A DNA stretch of 64,000 nucleotides, from positions 166,399 to 230,398 of the forward strand of contig NZ_JAUUTZ010000005.1 in the NCBI RefSeq assembly GCF_030678915.1, given 5' to 3'. Origin of the DNA: Paracoccus wurundjeri. Lineage in GTDB: Bacteria > Pseudomonadota > Alphaproteobacteria > Rhodobacterales > Rhodobacteraceae. Under the pieces are notes generated by a model. The model saw only the letters and a program-made list of their open reading frames with translations. It ran no database searches and was not told the DNA's origin. Both the position numbers and the translations under genes were made by a program. This document shows, one piece after another, positions 27,351 to 36,757 of this stretch. Each line of letters opens with the position of its first letter. Position 1 is the first letter of the stretch.

Positions 27351-28438
27351 CAGACCCGTCCTCCGGTTTCGGTTCCCGCATCCTGACGGCCCTGAATGCC
27401 GCGCAACAGCGCGCTTTTCGTCACCACTCCCAGATCGGCGCCATCAGCCTGCACCAGGATGGGATTATCGCTGGTCACCGCCAGATCGACGAGCGCGTTC
27501 AGCTTGTCATCGGGATGTGCGACCGGCCAGTTTATCGGATCGGCCATGCCATGCGCCTGCCGGTATTGTTCCAGCGGCTGCATCACCCGCGCCGCCGTCA
27601 CCAGATCCAGCTTCGAGATCCCCGCCACGAAATCCGCGACATAATCATCGGCGGGTTCGGTCACGATCTGCTCCGGCGTACCGACCTGTACCAGAATGCC
27701 GTCCTTCATGATCGCGATCCGGTCACCGATCCGGATAGCCTCGTCCAGATCATGGGTGATGAACACCGTGGTCTTGTGCAGCTCGGCCGACAGTTTCATG
27801 AACGTATCCTGCAACTGCCGCCGGATCAGCGGGTCAAGCGCCGAGAACGGCTCGTCCATCAGCAGGATCGTCGGATCGGCCGCGATCGCGCGGGCCAGCC
27901 CCACGCGCTGCTGCATGCCCCCTGACAACTCATCGGGATATTTGCGTTCCCAACCGGTCAGTTCCACCGCATCGATCGCCTGCTGCGCCACCTTTCGGCG
28001 GGTCGCTTCACCGATGCCGCGCACCTCCAGCGAGAACACGACATTCTCGCTGACCGTCCGATGCGGCATCAGCGCCATGTTCTGGAACACCATGCCGATT
28101 TTCTCGGCCCGCAGGGCGCGAAGCTCTTTCGCCCCCATCTCGCCCACATTCCGCCCCTCGATCACGACCGAACCCGCGGACGGTTCAATCAAGCGGTTGA
28201 TGTGCCGGATAAGCGTGGATTTACCAGAACCCGACAAGCCCATGATGCAGAAAATCTCGCCCCGCCCAACCGCGAAAGAAGCGTCGCGCACACCCACGAT
28301 GCAATCATAGCGCCGGCGGATTTCGTCCTTGCTCAGCCCATCCTCGACCACCGCCTTCATCGCTTGCGCCGAGCGGTCCCCGAATATCTTCCAGATGCCA
28401 TCGCAGCGAATAACGGCTTCGTTTGTGTATTGGGTCAT
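27350..28438 (-). CDS. proV: glycine betaine-type ABC ATPase with CBS-like tail (ProV-like)
   Basis: Product of 362 residues. The N-terminus has the ProV-specific lead (GIWKIFGDRSAQAMKAVVED), then Walker A (GLSGSGKS), signature (LSGGMQQRV) and Walker B (ILLMDEPFSALD). The C-terminal part (DDKLNALVDLAVTSDNPILV onward) looks like a single, short CBS-type module, which in this family couples transport to ionic strength. It heads the ProVWX-AraC operon and faces the GntR gene across a 115-base divergent promoter. Confidence 0.93.
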   Translation of the reverse strand: MTQYTNEAVIRCDGIWKIFGDRSAQAMKAVVEDGLSKDEIRRRYDCIVGVRDASFAVGRGEIFCIMGLSGSGKSTLIRHINRLIEPSAGSVVIEGRNVGEMGAKELRALRAEKIGMVFQNMALMPHRTVSENVVFSLEVRGIGEATRRKVAQQAIDAVELTGWERKYPDELSGGMQQRVGLARAIAADPTILLMDEPFSALDPLIRRQLQDTFMKLSAELHKTTVFITHDLDEAIRIGDRIAIMKDGILVQVGTPEQIVTEPADDYVADFVAGISKLDLVTAARVMQPLEQYRQAHGMADPINWPVAHPDDKLNALVDLAVTSDNPILVQADGADLGVVTKSALLRGIQGRQDAGTETGGRV

Positions 28439-28482
28439 GCAAATCCTCCCTCGTTATAAAAATCACATATTGCAATTGTAGA

Positions 28483-28504
28483 CAACATGTATTTTTATAT
28501 GTTG
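28483..28504. promoter_or_regulatory. inverted repeat in the ProV/GntR divergent promoter
   Basis: CAACAT and ATGTTG flank a ten-base AT-rich spacer in the shared promoter region between the ProVWX operon and the GntR-led catabolic operon. Position and symmetry fit an operator for the adjacent GntR protein that would govern both directions. Confidence 0.45.
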
Positions 28505-28553
28505 AAATTGAATCCAATGCAAATGGCTGGATTCCATGGAGGAGAGCAGGAAG

Positions 28554-29264
28554 ATGGGCAAATCCAGAAAGTCGCACTGCATCGAGGATCTCAAACGGCG
28601 AATCCTGACCGAATCGCTGGCTCCGGGCGCCTATCTGGATGAGACGATCCTGTCCGAGGAATACGAAATATCGCGGCCTCCGCTGCGTGAAATCCTCAGC
28701 CAACTTGCAGGTGAAGGCTATGTCGTTCTGAACGAGCGGCGCGGCACGCAGGTCGCACCGATGACCCACCGGACGATGCGCAATTTCTTCATGGCCGCGC
28801 CGATGATCTATGCTGCCGTCAGCCGTCTGGCGGCGCTGCACGCCACCCGCGCCCAGATCATGCAGCTTAAGGACACACAGCTTCTGTTCCGGGCCGCGAT
28901 TCGTGACGGGGATACGGCAGAGCGCGCAATCAAGAACGAACGTTTTCACGCGATCATCGGCGATATGGCGGCGAACGAGTATCTGACGCCCAGCCTGCGG
29001 CGATTGCTGATCGACCATACGCGGATCGGCATGACTTTCTACGAATCGAATAATCCGCGAACCGCCGAACAACGACGCGTTGCGGCCGATCAGCACGACC
29101 AGTTCATTGAGTTGATAGAGGCCGGCGATGCGGACGGCGCGGCAGGATTAGCAATCGAGCATTGGGAGCTGTCGCGCTCTGAAATGGAGTCATTTGTCAC
29201 GCCGCCCGGCATGGACATCCCACTCGGTCCTGTCCGGGACGAGACAGGCAAGAAGGGAACATAA
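28554..29264 (+). CDS. GntR family regulator, FCD subfamily
   Basis: Product of 236 residues with a winged helix (IEDLKRRILTESLAPGAYLD, YEISRPPLREILSQLAGEGY) and an FCD ligand domain (FMAAPMIYAAVSRLAALHAT, NERFHAIIGDMAANEYLTP, RRVAADQHDQFIELIEAGDA). GGAGGAG just upstream favours the ATG at 28554 over the one at 28536. The last base of its stop is the first base of the next ATG (TAATG), so it is coupled to the DapA-family gene and leads the catabolic operon. Confidence 0.9.
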   Translation: MGKSRKSHCIEDLKRRILTESLAPGAYLDETILSEEYEISRPPLREILSQLAGEGYVVLNERRGTQVAPMTHRTMRNFFMAAPMIYAAVSRLAALHATRAQIMQLKDTQLLFRAAIRDGDTAERAIKNERFHAIIGDMAANEYLTPSLRRLLIDHTRIGMTFYESNNPRTAEQRRVAADQHDQFIELIEAGDADGAAGLAIEHWELSRSEMESFVTPPGMDIPLGPVRDETGKKGT

Positions 29265-30169
29265 TGAAGTTCGAAGGTATCTATACGCCGGTCATCACGC
29301 CCTATACCGAAAGGGGCAAGATCGACCGGGACGCATTCGCGGCCATGATCGAATATCTGATCGATGCGGGCGTACACGGCATCATCAATGGCGGTTCGAC
29401 CGGCGAATATTACGCCCAGTCGATACAGGACCGGATGGATCTGGCATTGTTTGCCAAGGAAATCATCGGCGACCGGGTGCCGCTGATCGTCGGCACCGTC
29501 GCGATCCGGCTTGAGGATTCGATCGCCATGGCCGAAACCGCCGCACGGATCGGCGCGGACGCGGTGCTGATCGGCTCGCCCCCCTATGCGGTCCCGACCG
29601 AGCGTGAAAACGCCGTGCATACGCTGGCCATCGACCGGGCGGCGAATTTACCGGTGATGCTGTACAATTATCCGGGCCGGATGGGCATCAACATGGGCGA
29701 AGAGTTTCTTGACCGCGTGTCCCGCAGCCGGAACATCTGCGCGATCAAGGAAAGCTCGGGCGATATCAATCGCGTGCATCTTCTGGCCCGCGACTATCCG
29801 CATATCCGGATGTCCTGCGGGATGGACGATCAGGCCCTGGAATTCTTTGCATGGGGTGCCCGCAGCTGGGTCTGCGGCGGCTCGAACTTCCTGCCGGCCG
29901 AGCATCTGGCGCTGTACCGCGCCTGTGCCATGGATGGCAATTTCGACAAGGGCCGCCGGATCATGTCTGCACTGATGCCGTTGATGCGGGTGCTGGAACA
30001 GGGCGGCAAGTTCATCCAGTGCATCAAGCATGGTTGCGAGATGAACGGTCAGCACGCCGGAGCTCCGCGCCCTCCGCTGAAACCGCTGAACAAGGATGAC
30101 AAGCGCCAACTTGAGCAGGTCGTGCGCGTCCTCAAACAAACAATTGCCAGTATCGAAGCGGAGAATTGA
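29264..30169 (+). CDS. DapA-family aldolase/dehydratase
   Basis: Product of 301 residues, a class I TIM-barrel lyase of the dihydrodipicolinate-synthase/N-acetylneuraminate-lyase family. The Schiff-base lysine is K162 (ICAIKESSGD) and the proton-relay tyrosine Y134 (LYNYPGR); the pyruvate-carboxylate-binding loop is GSTGEY. In known betaine/hydroxyproline pathways a family member deaminates pyrroline-4-hydroxy-2-carboxylate, but this protein does not resemble the HypD sequence I remember, so a different keto-acid or imine substrate is likely. It is flanked by GntR and aldehyde dehydrogenase genes in one tight operon. Confidence 0.88.
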   Translation: MKFEGIYTPVITPYTERGKIDRDAFAAMIEYLIDAGVHGIINGGSTGEYYAQSIQDRMDLALFAKEIIGDRVPLIVGTVAIRLEDSIAMAETAARIGADAVLIGSPPYAVPTERENAVHTLAIDRAANLPVMLYNYPGRMGINMGEEFLDRVSRSRNICAIKESSGDINRVHLLARDYPHIRMSCGMDDQALEFFAWGARSWVCGGSNFLPAEHLALYRACAMDGNFDKGRRIMSALMPLMRVLEQGGKFIQCIKHGCEMNGQHAGAPRPPLKPLNKDDKRQLEQVVRVLKQTIASIEAEN

Positions 30170-30170
30170 G

Positions 30171-31670
30171 ATGTCGGATATTTTGACCAAAAGCGAATAT
30201 CAGGCGATTGCGAAAGGGCTGAGCCTGCCCGTGAACAGCTTTGTCGATGGCAGTTTCCGCCCGGCAAAATCCGGCGCGACATTCGACACCATCAACCCGG
30301 CGACAGGCGCGGTGCTGGCTCAGATCGCGGCTTGCGGCAGAGAGGATGTGGATTTCGCGGTCGAAAAAGCCCGGGACGCATTCGAGGACGGCCGCTGGTC
30401 CCGGTTGCATCCGTCCGAGCGGAAGGAAGTGCTGATTCGGCTGGCCAAGCTGATGAAACGCAACATCCACGAACTCGCTGTGATGGAAAGCCTCGACAGC
30501 GGCAAGACCATCTATGATTGCGAAACCGTGGACCTGCCAGAAACGATCAACTGCCTGATCTGGCACGCGGAATTGATCGACAAGATTTATGATCAGGTCT
30601 CGCCGGCCTCGGACAACCATATCGCCATGATCCTGCGCGAACCGGTCGGTGTGGTCGGTCTGGTGCTGCCGTGGAATTTCCCGCTTCTGATGCTGGCATG
30701 GAAGATCGGCCCGGCGCTTGCTGCCGGCTGCTCGGTGATCGTGAAACCGGCAGAGGAAACCTCGCTGACCGCGCTCCGCATGGCCGAACTGGCGCATGAG
30801 GCGGGGGTGCCGCGCGGTGTGCTCAACGTCGTGACCGGCACAGGCCCCGAGGTGGGAGAGCCTTTGGGGCGGCATATGGATGTGGATGCGGTGTCCTTCA
30901 CCGGCTCGACCGAGACCGGGCGGCGCTTCCTGCGCTATGCCGCCGAGTCCAACCTCAAGGAGATCACGCTGGAATGCGGCGGCAAGAACCCGGCGATTGT
31001 GCTGGATGATGCCGAAAACCTTGACCGCGTGGCGGCGCATATCGTCAATGGCGCGTTCTGGAACATGGGCGAGAACTGCTCGGCCTCGTCACGGCTGATC
31101 GTACAGACAGGAGTGAAGGAAGAGCTGCTGACCCGCATCCTCGCCCATGCCCGCGAATGGCCGATGGGCGATCCGCTGGACCCGGAAAACCGGGTGGGTG
31201 CCCTGGTCAGTCAGGCGCATTTCGACAAGGTCCGCAGCTATCTGGAAATGGGCCACGAGATCCTGATGGGAGGCGAGGTCAAAGACGGGTTTGTACCGCC
31301 GACCATTCTGGATATCACGGACCGCGACGCCGCCCCTGTGCGCGAGGAAATCTTTGGCCCGGTCCTGTCGGTCCTGACCGTCGGGAACATGGAGGAAGCT
31401 ATCGCGCTTGCCAATGACACCGAATACGGACTGGCCGCCTCGATCTTCACCGGCAATGTCAAACGTGCCCTGCGTGGCGCGCGTGCCATCCGCGCCGGAA
31501 CCGTGACCGTGAACAGCTTTGGCGAAGGCGATATCACGACTCCTTTCGGCGGCTATCGCGCCTCGGGCTTCGGCGGGCGCGACAACGGGATACAGGCGCA
31601 TGACCAATATACCCGGATCAAGACGATCTGGATCGATCTGACCGACGATCTGGACGAGGCCGTCATTTGA
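30171..31670 (+). CDS. NAD(P)-dependent aldehyde dehydrogenase, PuuC-like
   Basis: Product of 499 residues with the full ALDH fold: LPWNFPLLMLAWKIGPALAA, cofactor-binding FTGSTETGR, general-base E268 (LECGGKNP), nucleophile C303 (GENCSASSRL) and the C-terminal PFGGYRASGFGGRDNG. It is closest in character to gamma-glutamyl-gamma-aminobutyraldehyde or omega-amino-aldehyde dehydrogenases. Here it would oxidise the aldehyde (for example a semialdehyde) released by the DapA-family enzyme. The ATG at 30171 follows GCGGAG and the preceding stop by one base. Confidence 0.93.
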   Translation: MSDILTKSEYQAIAKGLSLPVNSFVDGSFRPAKSGATFDTINPATGAVLAQIAACGREDVDFAVEKARDAFEDGRWSRLHPSERKEVLIRLAKLMKRNIHELAVMESLDSGKTIYDCETVDLPETINCLIWHAELIDKIYDQVSPASDNHIAMILREPVGVVGLVLPWNFPLLMLAWKIGPALAAGCSVIVKPAEETSLTALRMAELAHEAGVPRGVLNVVTGTGPEVGEPLGRHMDVDAVSFTGSTETGRRFLRYAAESNLKEITLECGGKNPAIVLDDAENLDRVAAHIVNGAFWNMGENCSASSRLIVQTGVKEELLTRILAHAREWPMGDPLDPENRVGALVSQAHFDKVRSYLEMGHEILMGGEVKDGFVPPTILDITDRDAAPVREEIFGPVLSVLTVGNMEEAIALANDTEYGLAASIFTGNVKRALRGARAIRAGTVTVNSFGEGDITTPFGGYRASGFGGRDNGIQAHDQYTRIKTIWIDLTDDLDEAVI

Positions 31671-33007
31671 GCGCGAGACGCGCCAGAAGACTTCCCCTTC
31701 ATCGCGGCCCCGCTGCATGGAGTGCGATCCTGCCGGGCCAGCCTGCACCCGTATCTCTTGCAGGCAGGCTGACCGTGGATTTCGCCGTGATCGGCGCGGG
31801 TTTTGCAGGATTGTCGGCAGCCCGCCGCCTGCGCCAGCTGAACCCGCAAGCACGCATTGCCGTGCTGGATGCCGGACGGCTGGCCGAGGGAGCCTCGGGG
31901 CGCAATTCCGGCTTCATGATCGATTTGCCACATGACTTGTCGTCGAAGGATTATTCCGGCAGCGGCGATGACCACACCGTGATCCGGTTGAACCGGCAGG
32001 CAATCTCCTTCGCCCGTGAGGCGATAGAGGAATATGGCATCGATCCGGCTTTCTTTGATCCCTGCGGCAAGGTGAATGGCGCGGTCAGCGGGAAAGCCGA
32101 CGCCCATAACCGCAGCTATGCGGCGCATCTGGAAAAGCTGGGCGAAAGCGCGCGGATGCTGGACGACGAAGAGATGTTCCGCCTGACGGGCAGCCGCCAC
32201 TATCGCTCGGGATTGTTCACGCCGGGAACGGTTTTGATCCAACCCGCCGGATATATACGCGGGTTTGGCGCGGGTTTACGCCGGGAAGGCGTAAGCGTTT
32301 TCGAAAATTCGCCGGTGGTTCAGATCGGGCGGACCGGCCCGGATTGGTGCCTTCACACGCCCAACGGCCAAATCACGGCGGCAAAGCTTATCCTGGCGAA
32401 TAACGGGCATCTGGAGAGCTTTGGCTTTGCACGCGGGCGGCTGATGCATGTCTTTCTGTTCGCCTCGATGACGCCGGATCTGGACTCCGATGCACTGGCA
32501 CGGCTGGGCGGCGCAGCGCGGTGGGGCATCACACCCTCTGACCCGATGGGCACGACCATGCGCCGGATCGATGGCCCGCAAGGCGGCAACCGGATCATCA
32601 CCCGGACCTGCGCCCTGTTCGAACCTGGGATGCAGGTCAGTGCGACCGCTGTCAGCAGAGCCGCAGAGATCCACCGACGCAAGTTTCTGGACCGCTATCC
32701 GCAATTGCACGATATTGGCACGGAATACCAATGGGCTGGGCATCTGTGCCTTAGCAGGAACGGCGTTTCGGTCATGCGCGAACTCGAACCCGGGCTGTTT
32801 TCCGCCTGTTGTCAGAACGGCCTGGGAACGACTCGCGGCACATTGACCGGGATTGGCGCGGCGGAACTGGCATCCGGGCATGAATCCGAGATAACGCGGC
32901 ATTTCATCGCCGAGGCCGAGCCGACCAGACTTCCGCCCGAACCCCTCGCCCGGATCGGCGCCAATGTTTATCTGAAATGGCGCGAATGGCTCGCGGCGAA
33001 GGAATAA
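31667..33007 (+). CDS. FAD-dependent amine/D-amino-acid oxidase family protein (DAO, PuuB-like)
   Basis: Product of 446 residues. The FAD-binding motif is at about residues 38-70 (DFAVIGAGFAGLSAARRLRQ), followed by GASGRNSGFM, typical of DAO-family oxidases acting on N-methyl or secondary amino acids and polyamine conjugates. In this setting it could oxidatively demethylate an N-methylamino acid or oxidise a cyclic imino acid. The start is probably TTG at 31667, overlapping the ALDH stop (TTGA). It ends ten bases from the convergent SDR gene. Confidence 0.87.
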   Translation: MSARRARRLPLHRGPAAWSAILPGQPAPVSLAGRLTVDFAVIGAGFAGLSAARRLRQLNPQARIAVLDAGRLAEGASGRNSGFMIDLPHDLSSKDYSGSGDDHTVIRLNRQAISFAREAIEEYGIDPAFFDPCGKVNGAVSGKADAHNRSYAAHLEKLGESARMLDDEEMFRLTGSRHYRSGLFTPGTVLIQPAGYIRGFGAGLRREGVSVFENSPVVQIGRTGPDWCLHTPNGQITAAKLILANNGHLESFGFARGRLMHVFLFASMTPDLDSDALARLGGAARWGITPSDPMGTTMRRIDGPQGGNRIITRTCALFEPGMQVSATAVSRAAEIHRRKFLDRYPQLHDIGTEYQWAGHLCLSRNGVSVMRELEPGLFSACCQNGLGTTRGTLTGIGAAELASGHESEITRHFIAEAEPTRLPPEPLARIGANVYLKWREWLAAKE

Positions 33008-33016
33008 GCTGTCCGC

Positions 33017-33751
33017 TCAGGGCAGGCTCAGTTTCGCCATCCGTCCTCCGTCCACGGTCCAGATCTGACCGGTAACGAACCCGGCCTGATCCGAGGCCAG
33101 CCAGGCGACAAGCGCCGCGACCTCTTCCGGGCGGCCCGTACGGCCGACGGGGTGGATATGGGCAAGCCGTTCGCGAAAACTGGCTGGATCATCCATTCCG
33201 GCAATGAAATCGTTGTTGAGATCCGTGTCGATCCAGCCCGGAGCCACAGCATTGCAGCGGATCCCGTCAGTGCCGAAATCCACGGCGACGGCGCGGGTCA
33301 GGCCGTGCAACCCGGCCTTCGAGGCACAATAGGCCGCATGGCGGGGATTGGATCCCAGCCCCTCGATCGAGCCGATATTGACGATGCTGCCCCCGGTCTT
33401 CCGCAGATGCCCCCGCGCCGCGCCGATCAGCAGGAAAGGCATTGTCAGGTTGACCGTCAATGTCCGCTGCCAGTCGTCAAACGACATTTCATCAACCTCG
33501 GCTTCCTTCATCATTCCGGCATTGTTGACCAAAATGTCCAACCGCCCGCCACGCCCGACAACTTCATTCACTACCGCCGCCGCGCAAGCCGGATCGGTGA
33601 AATCGGCCCTGATGCTGGGGAAACCCGGCGCCTCGCCGCGCTGCGCGGTAAAGACCTCGGCCCCGCCGTCACGCAGCTTGCGGGCCGTCGCAAGACCGAT
33701 GCCGCTACGACCACCTGTTACCAATACGACTTTACCGGAAAAATCAGTCAT
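33017..33751 (-). CDS. short-chain dehydrogenase/reductase (SDR)
   Basis: Product of 244 residues with the classical SDR pattern: [15 protein letters not shown] for NAD(P), NNAG, the catalytic Ser (NIGSIEGL) and Tyr/Lys in [10 protein letters not shown], and C-terminal [13 protein letters not shown]. The ATG overlaps the stop of the upstream SDR as ATGA, and it is the last gene of the HpbD-like/SDR set. Substrate unknown; a hydroxy-imino acid or hydroxy acid from the betaine route is plausible. Confidence 0.92.
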   Translation of the reverse strand: MTDFSGKVVLVTGGRSGIGLATARKLRDGGAEVFTAQRGEAPGFPSIRADFTDPACAAAVVNEVVGRGGRLDILVNNAGMMKEAEVDEMSFDDWQRTLTVNLTMPFLLIGAARGHLRKTGGSIVNIGSIEGLGSNPRHAAYCASKAGLHGLTRAVAVDFGTDGIRCNAVAPGWIDTDLNNDFIAGMDDPASFRERLAHIHPVGRTGRPEEVAALVAWLASDQAGFVTGQIWTVDGGRMAKLSLP

Positions 33752-34485
33752 CCTACGGGCTTTCCTCCGTTTACCTCGACAAGCGAACCGCACAGATAGG
33801 ATGCCGCGTCGGAAGCCAGGAACAGCACGACCTGAACGATATCTTCGGGTTCCGCTATCCGGCCGATGGGCACTGTTTTTCCAAGCTCTGCAACCGCCGA
33901 GTCGGGCTCAAAGCCGCGCCGGGCGAAACCGCTGCGCAGCATTGGCGTGTTGACCTCGTTCGGGCAGACCGCGTTGACACGGATGCCCTGCCCCGCATGA
34001 TCCATCCCCATGCATTGCGTCAGGGCGGCAAGCGCGGCCTTGGTCATGCAGTAGACCGCATGTTTCGGGCCGGGGCGCAAACCCCAGCAAGAGGCGATAT
34101 TGACGATTGCGCCCCCGCCCGCCTCTGCCATCAACGGAATGGCGGCGCGGCAAATGCGGAAAGGTGCCTCGACATTCACGCCAAGCGACAGTGACCAGTC
34201 GTCGTCTGAAGTTTCAGTGACGGTTCCCCGCGTTATGACGCCCGCATTGTTCACCACGATATCCAGCCCGCCAAGCGCATCCCGAACGGCGGAAGGAAGG
34301 GTATCGGCATAGCCCGGATCCAGAAGATCGCCGGGCAGGCACAGATCGGTCTCGACTCCATCAAGATCACGGTCGGCGGCGGCGACGCGTGCGCCCTCGT
34401 CCCGGAATGCCGTCAGTAATGCGGCACCGATCCCGCCCCTCGCCCCGGTCAGCAGAACGGTCTTACCGTCAAAACGTTTTATCAA
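33748..34485 (-). CDS. short-chain dehydrogenase/reductase (SDR), TTG start
   Basis: Product of 245 residues with [24 protein letters not shown], the catalytic Ser region (NIASCWGL) and [13 protein letters not shown]. No ATG is found near the true N-terminus; the frame starts at TTG 34485 ([14 protein letters not shown]), which has GGAGG six bases upstream and shares two bases with the stop of the HpbD-like gene. The long upstream extension in the same frame overlaps that gene and has no SDR homology. It is coupled at its end to the next SDR. Confidence 0.88.
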   Translation of the reverse strand: MIKRFDGKTVLLTGARGGIGAALLTAFRDEGARVAAADRDLDGVETDLCLPGDLLDPGYADTLPSAVRDALGGLDIVVNNAGVITRGTVTETSDDDWSLSLGVNVEAPFRICRAAIPLMAEAGGGAIVNIASCWGLRPGPKHAVYCMTKAALAALTQCMGMDHAGQGIRVNAVCPNEVNTPMLRSGFARRGFEPDSAVAELGKTVPIGRIAEPEDIVQVVLFLASDAASYLCGSLVEVNGGKPVG

Positions 34486-35597
34486 TTGCCGCCTCCGAAG
34501 GACATGACAGGATCGCCGAACAGCGTCTCGTCCGGCGTCACGCCAAGACCCGGCCCGTCCGGCAGCACGATGTGACCCTCCCGGATGGCAATGCCGTTTT
34601 CGGAGTCGTAATGGGTGTCGATATAAGGTGCCGCGATCCAGACACCTTCGTTCAATCCCGGCAGAACCGTCGCGCCGATATGGGTGCAGGCGGCGGCGAT
34701 GATATCGCCACCCCACGCATCGTCGCATGTATGCGGCATCGAGCGCGCCTCGCAGATATCGCGGAAAGCGGCCATCTGTTGCAACCCGCCGATCCGCGTC
34801 AGTTTCATGCCGAAGCCATCGCACAGCCCCTGTCCGATAACGCTCAGCACCGTTGAAAGATCAACCCCCCGCTCATCGATGTAAACACCGTGCTGCAACT
34901 GCCTGCGGATGGAGGCAATTTCCTCGAGGGTATTGCAGGGCTGCTCGAGGATAAAGGGAATCTCCGGACATTCCCGGCTGATCCGCAAGCAGTCACCGGT
35001 GGTCAGAGAGCGGTTGCCATCCACAGCCAGCCGCACCTTGCGACCGACCCGTTCCCAGACCTTGCGCACAACCTCTATGTCGGTTTCGACCGGACGGCCG
35101 CCGATCTTGATCTGCAAACGCGGATAGCCTTCGGCCGCTTTTTCTGCGGCAAGTCGCGCCACCTCGTCGGGCTCTCCGACGCCAAAGGAGTAATAAGAGG
35201 GCACATGCTCTGTCGCAGCACCGCCCAGAAGATCGGCCACGCGGGCGCCATAATGCCTGCCCATCAGATCGTATATGGCGATATCGACAGCCGCCTTGGC
35301 ATAATTGTGCCCGTTCAGCCTCGCATCCATCCGCCGCCGCAGGATCACCGGCTGCAATGCGGGCGCACCGATCAGACCCGGCGCGATTTCGGCCAGAGCG
35401 GCGCGCGCGCCCGTGGCGTGATGGGGTTGATAGGTCGGGCCGACGGGGCAGGTTTCGCCCCACCCGACCAGACCATTATCGGCCACGCATTTCACCAGCG
35501 TCGTATCAAGGGTTTCGACGACCGAAGTGGCGATGCGAAACGGACCGCCGACAACCGGCAATTGATGAGAATAGACGTGAATTTCCGCAATCCGCAT
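34482..35597 (-). CDS. hpbD: enolase-superfamily racemase, HpbD-like (hydroxyproline/proline betaine 2-epimerase)
   Basis: Product of 371 residues of the mandelate-racemase/muconate-lactonizing group. From memory it is strikingly like the characterised HpbD of Pelagibaca bermudensis and Paracoccus ([44 protein letters not shown], and the C-terminal [19 protein letters not shown]). The catalytic lysines are in LQIKIGG and [10 protein letters not shown]; metal ligands are in VDGNRSL, LEQPCN and DERG. It would invert C2 of trans-4-hydroxy-L-proline betaine or racemise proline betaine. GAGGTG precedes the ATG at 35597. It is upstream of the two SDR genes and 80 bases after the reductase gene. Confidence 0.83.
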   Translation of the reverse strand: MRIAEIHVYSHQLPVVGGPFRIATSVVETLDTTLVKCVADNGLVGWGETCPVGPTYQPHHATGARAALAEIAPGLIGAPALQPVILRRRMDARLNGHNYAKAAVDIAIYDLMGRHYGARVADLLGGAATEHVPSYYSFGVGEPDEVARLAAEKAAEGYPRLQIKIGGRPVETDIEVVRKVWERVGRKVRLAVDGNRSLTTGDCLRISRECPEIPFILEQPCNTLEEIASIRRQLQHGVYIDERGVDLSTVLSVIGQGLCDGFGMKLTRIGGLQQMAAFRDICEARSMPHTCDDAWGGDIIAAACTHIGATVLPGLNEGVWIAAPYIDTHYDSENGIAIREGHIVLPDGPGLGVTPDETLFGDPVMSFGGGN

Positions 35598-35677
35598 GAC
35601 ACCTCGCAATCGGGGCGGCTGGCCCCCAACGGTTTCAAATGAAAACTGCTCCGCCGGTCGGGCCGCCGGAGCCATCG

Positions 35678-36751
35678 TCAGGCGTCGATCTCGACGCGCC
35701 CGATGGGATGCGAGCAGCAGGCAAGAATATAGCCCTCTTCGATCTCGTCATCGGTGATACCGCCGTTATGGACCATGTGGACCTCGCCACTGGTTTTCAG
35801 CACTTTGCAGGTGCCGCAAAGTCCCATGCCGCAGCCGACCGGGATCGGCAGGCCCGTGGCGCGGGCAACGGTCAGAACGGTGTCGGTCCCGGCGCAGGCG
35901 CCCGACAGGCCGGTTGCCGTAAAGCTGACCTCGGCGCTTTCGGTTTCGCTGGGCACATGATCCGGGAATTCGATCAGTGCCGACGGATCATTGGCAGGTG
36001 CGGCGAAGGATTCCTGATAATAGCGCTCCATGTCGTGGCCGAGCGAATGCAGGATGTCGCGCACCGCGTTCATGAACGGCTCGGGCCCACAGCAATAGAC
36101 CTCGCGGTCAAGGTAATCGGCGCACATTGCCCCAAGCATTACCTGGTTCAGGATGCCGCGATAACCGGTCCAGACATCGTAAGCGTCGGATTGTTCGACC
36201 ACGAAATGCAATTGCAGCCCGGTAACACGGCTTGCCATGTTTTCAAGCCTGCGCCGGAAAATCAGGTCAGCGGGGCGACGGGCGCATTGGATAAAGCAGA
36301 TATCGGGATCTTCGCCCCGTTCGTACAGCGTCGTCGTCATGGACATCATCGGCGTGACGCCAGAGCCCGCCGAAATGAACAGATATTTCCCGTCACCCTG
36401 ATCCTTCAGGTAGAAAAAGCCTTTCGGACCATAGATTTTCAGGCGCATCCCCGGCTGCAAATGATCCAGCATCCAGCGTGTCCCGACCGAGCCGGGCTGT
36501 GCCTTGACCGTCACCGTAATGTAGGAACTGGAAACCGGAGAGGACGAGATCGTATAAGTCCGCTGCACATTCCCGCCGGGCACGGGCAGGTCCAGCGTGA
36601 CGAACTGCCCCGCCTTGTAGCTGAACCTTGCCCCGGAAGGCGGCCGGAAAGAGAAGGTTTTCACATCCGGAGCCTCGGGGATGACCATGACGCATTCCAG
36701 CGGCTCGCTGTCGTTCCACGGCGGCGTCTGCTCGTTCGGCATCGGGATCAT
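35678..36751 (-). CDS. GbcB-like ferredoxin reductase of a Rieske betaine demethylase
   Basis: Product of 357 residues in three parts: an FAD domain ([20 protein letters not shown], followed by YTISSSP), an NAD domain ([37 protein letters not shown]) and a C-terminal plant-type 2Fe-2S ferredoxin ([17 protein letters not shown] with a later Cys in LACCSHP). It passes electrons from NAD(P)H to the Rieske oxygenase encoded six bases upstream. This arrangement is that of GbcAB and of the stachydrine/hydroxyproline-betaine demethylases. Confidence 0.9.
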   Translation of the reverse strand: MIPMPNEQTPPWNDSEPLECVMVIPEAPDVKTFSFRPPSGARFSYKAGQFVTLDLPVPGGNVQRTYTISSSPVSSSYITVTVKAQPGSVGTRWMLDHLQPGMRLKIYGPKGFFYLKDQGDGKYLFISAGSGVTPMMSMTTTLYERGEDPDICFIQCARRPADLIFRRRLENMASRVTGLQLHFVVEQSDAYDVWTGYRGILNQVMLGAMCADYLDREVYCCGPEPFMNAVRDILHSLGHDMERYYQESFAAPANDPSALIEFPDHVPSETESAEVSFTATGLSGACAGTDTVLTVARATGLPIPVGCGMGLCGTCKVLKTSGEVHMVHNGGITDDEIEEGYILACCSHPIGRVEIDA

Positions 36752-36757
36752 CCGCGC

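Noticed and set aside
29264..30169. Calling the DapA-family gene hypD
   Set aside because: The context fits hydroxyproline betaine degradation, but the sequence does not look like the HypD proteins I remember; only the family level is supported.
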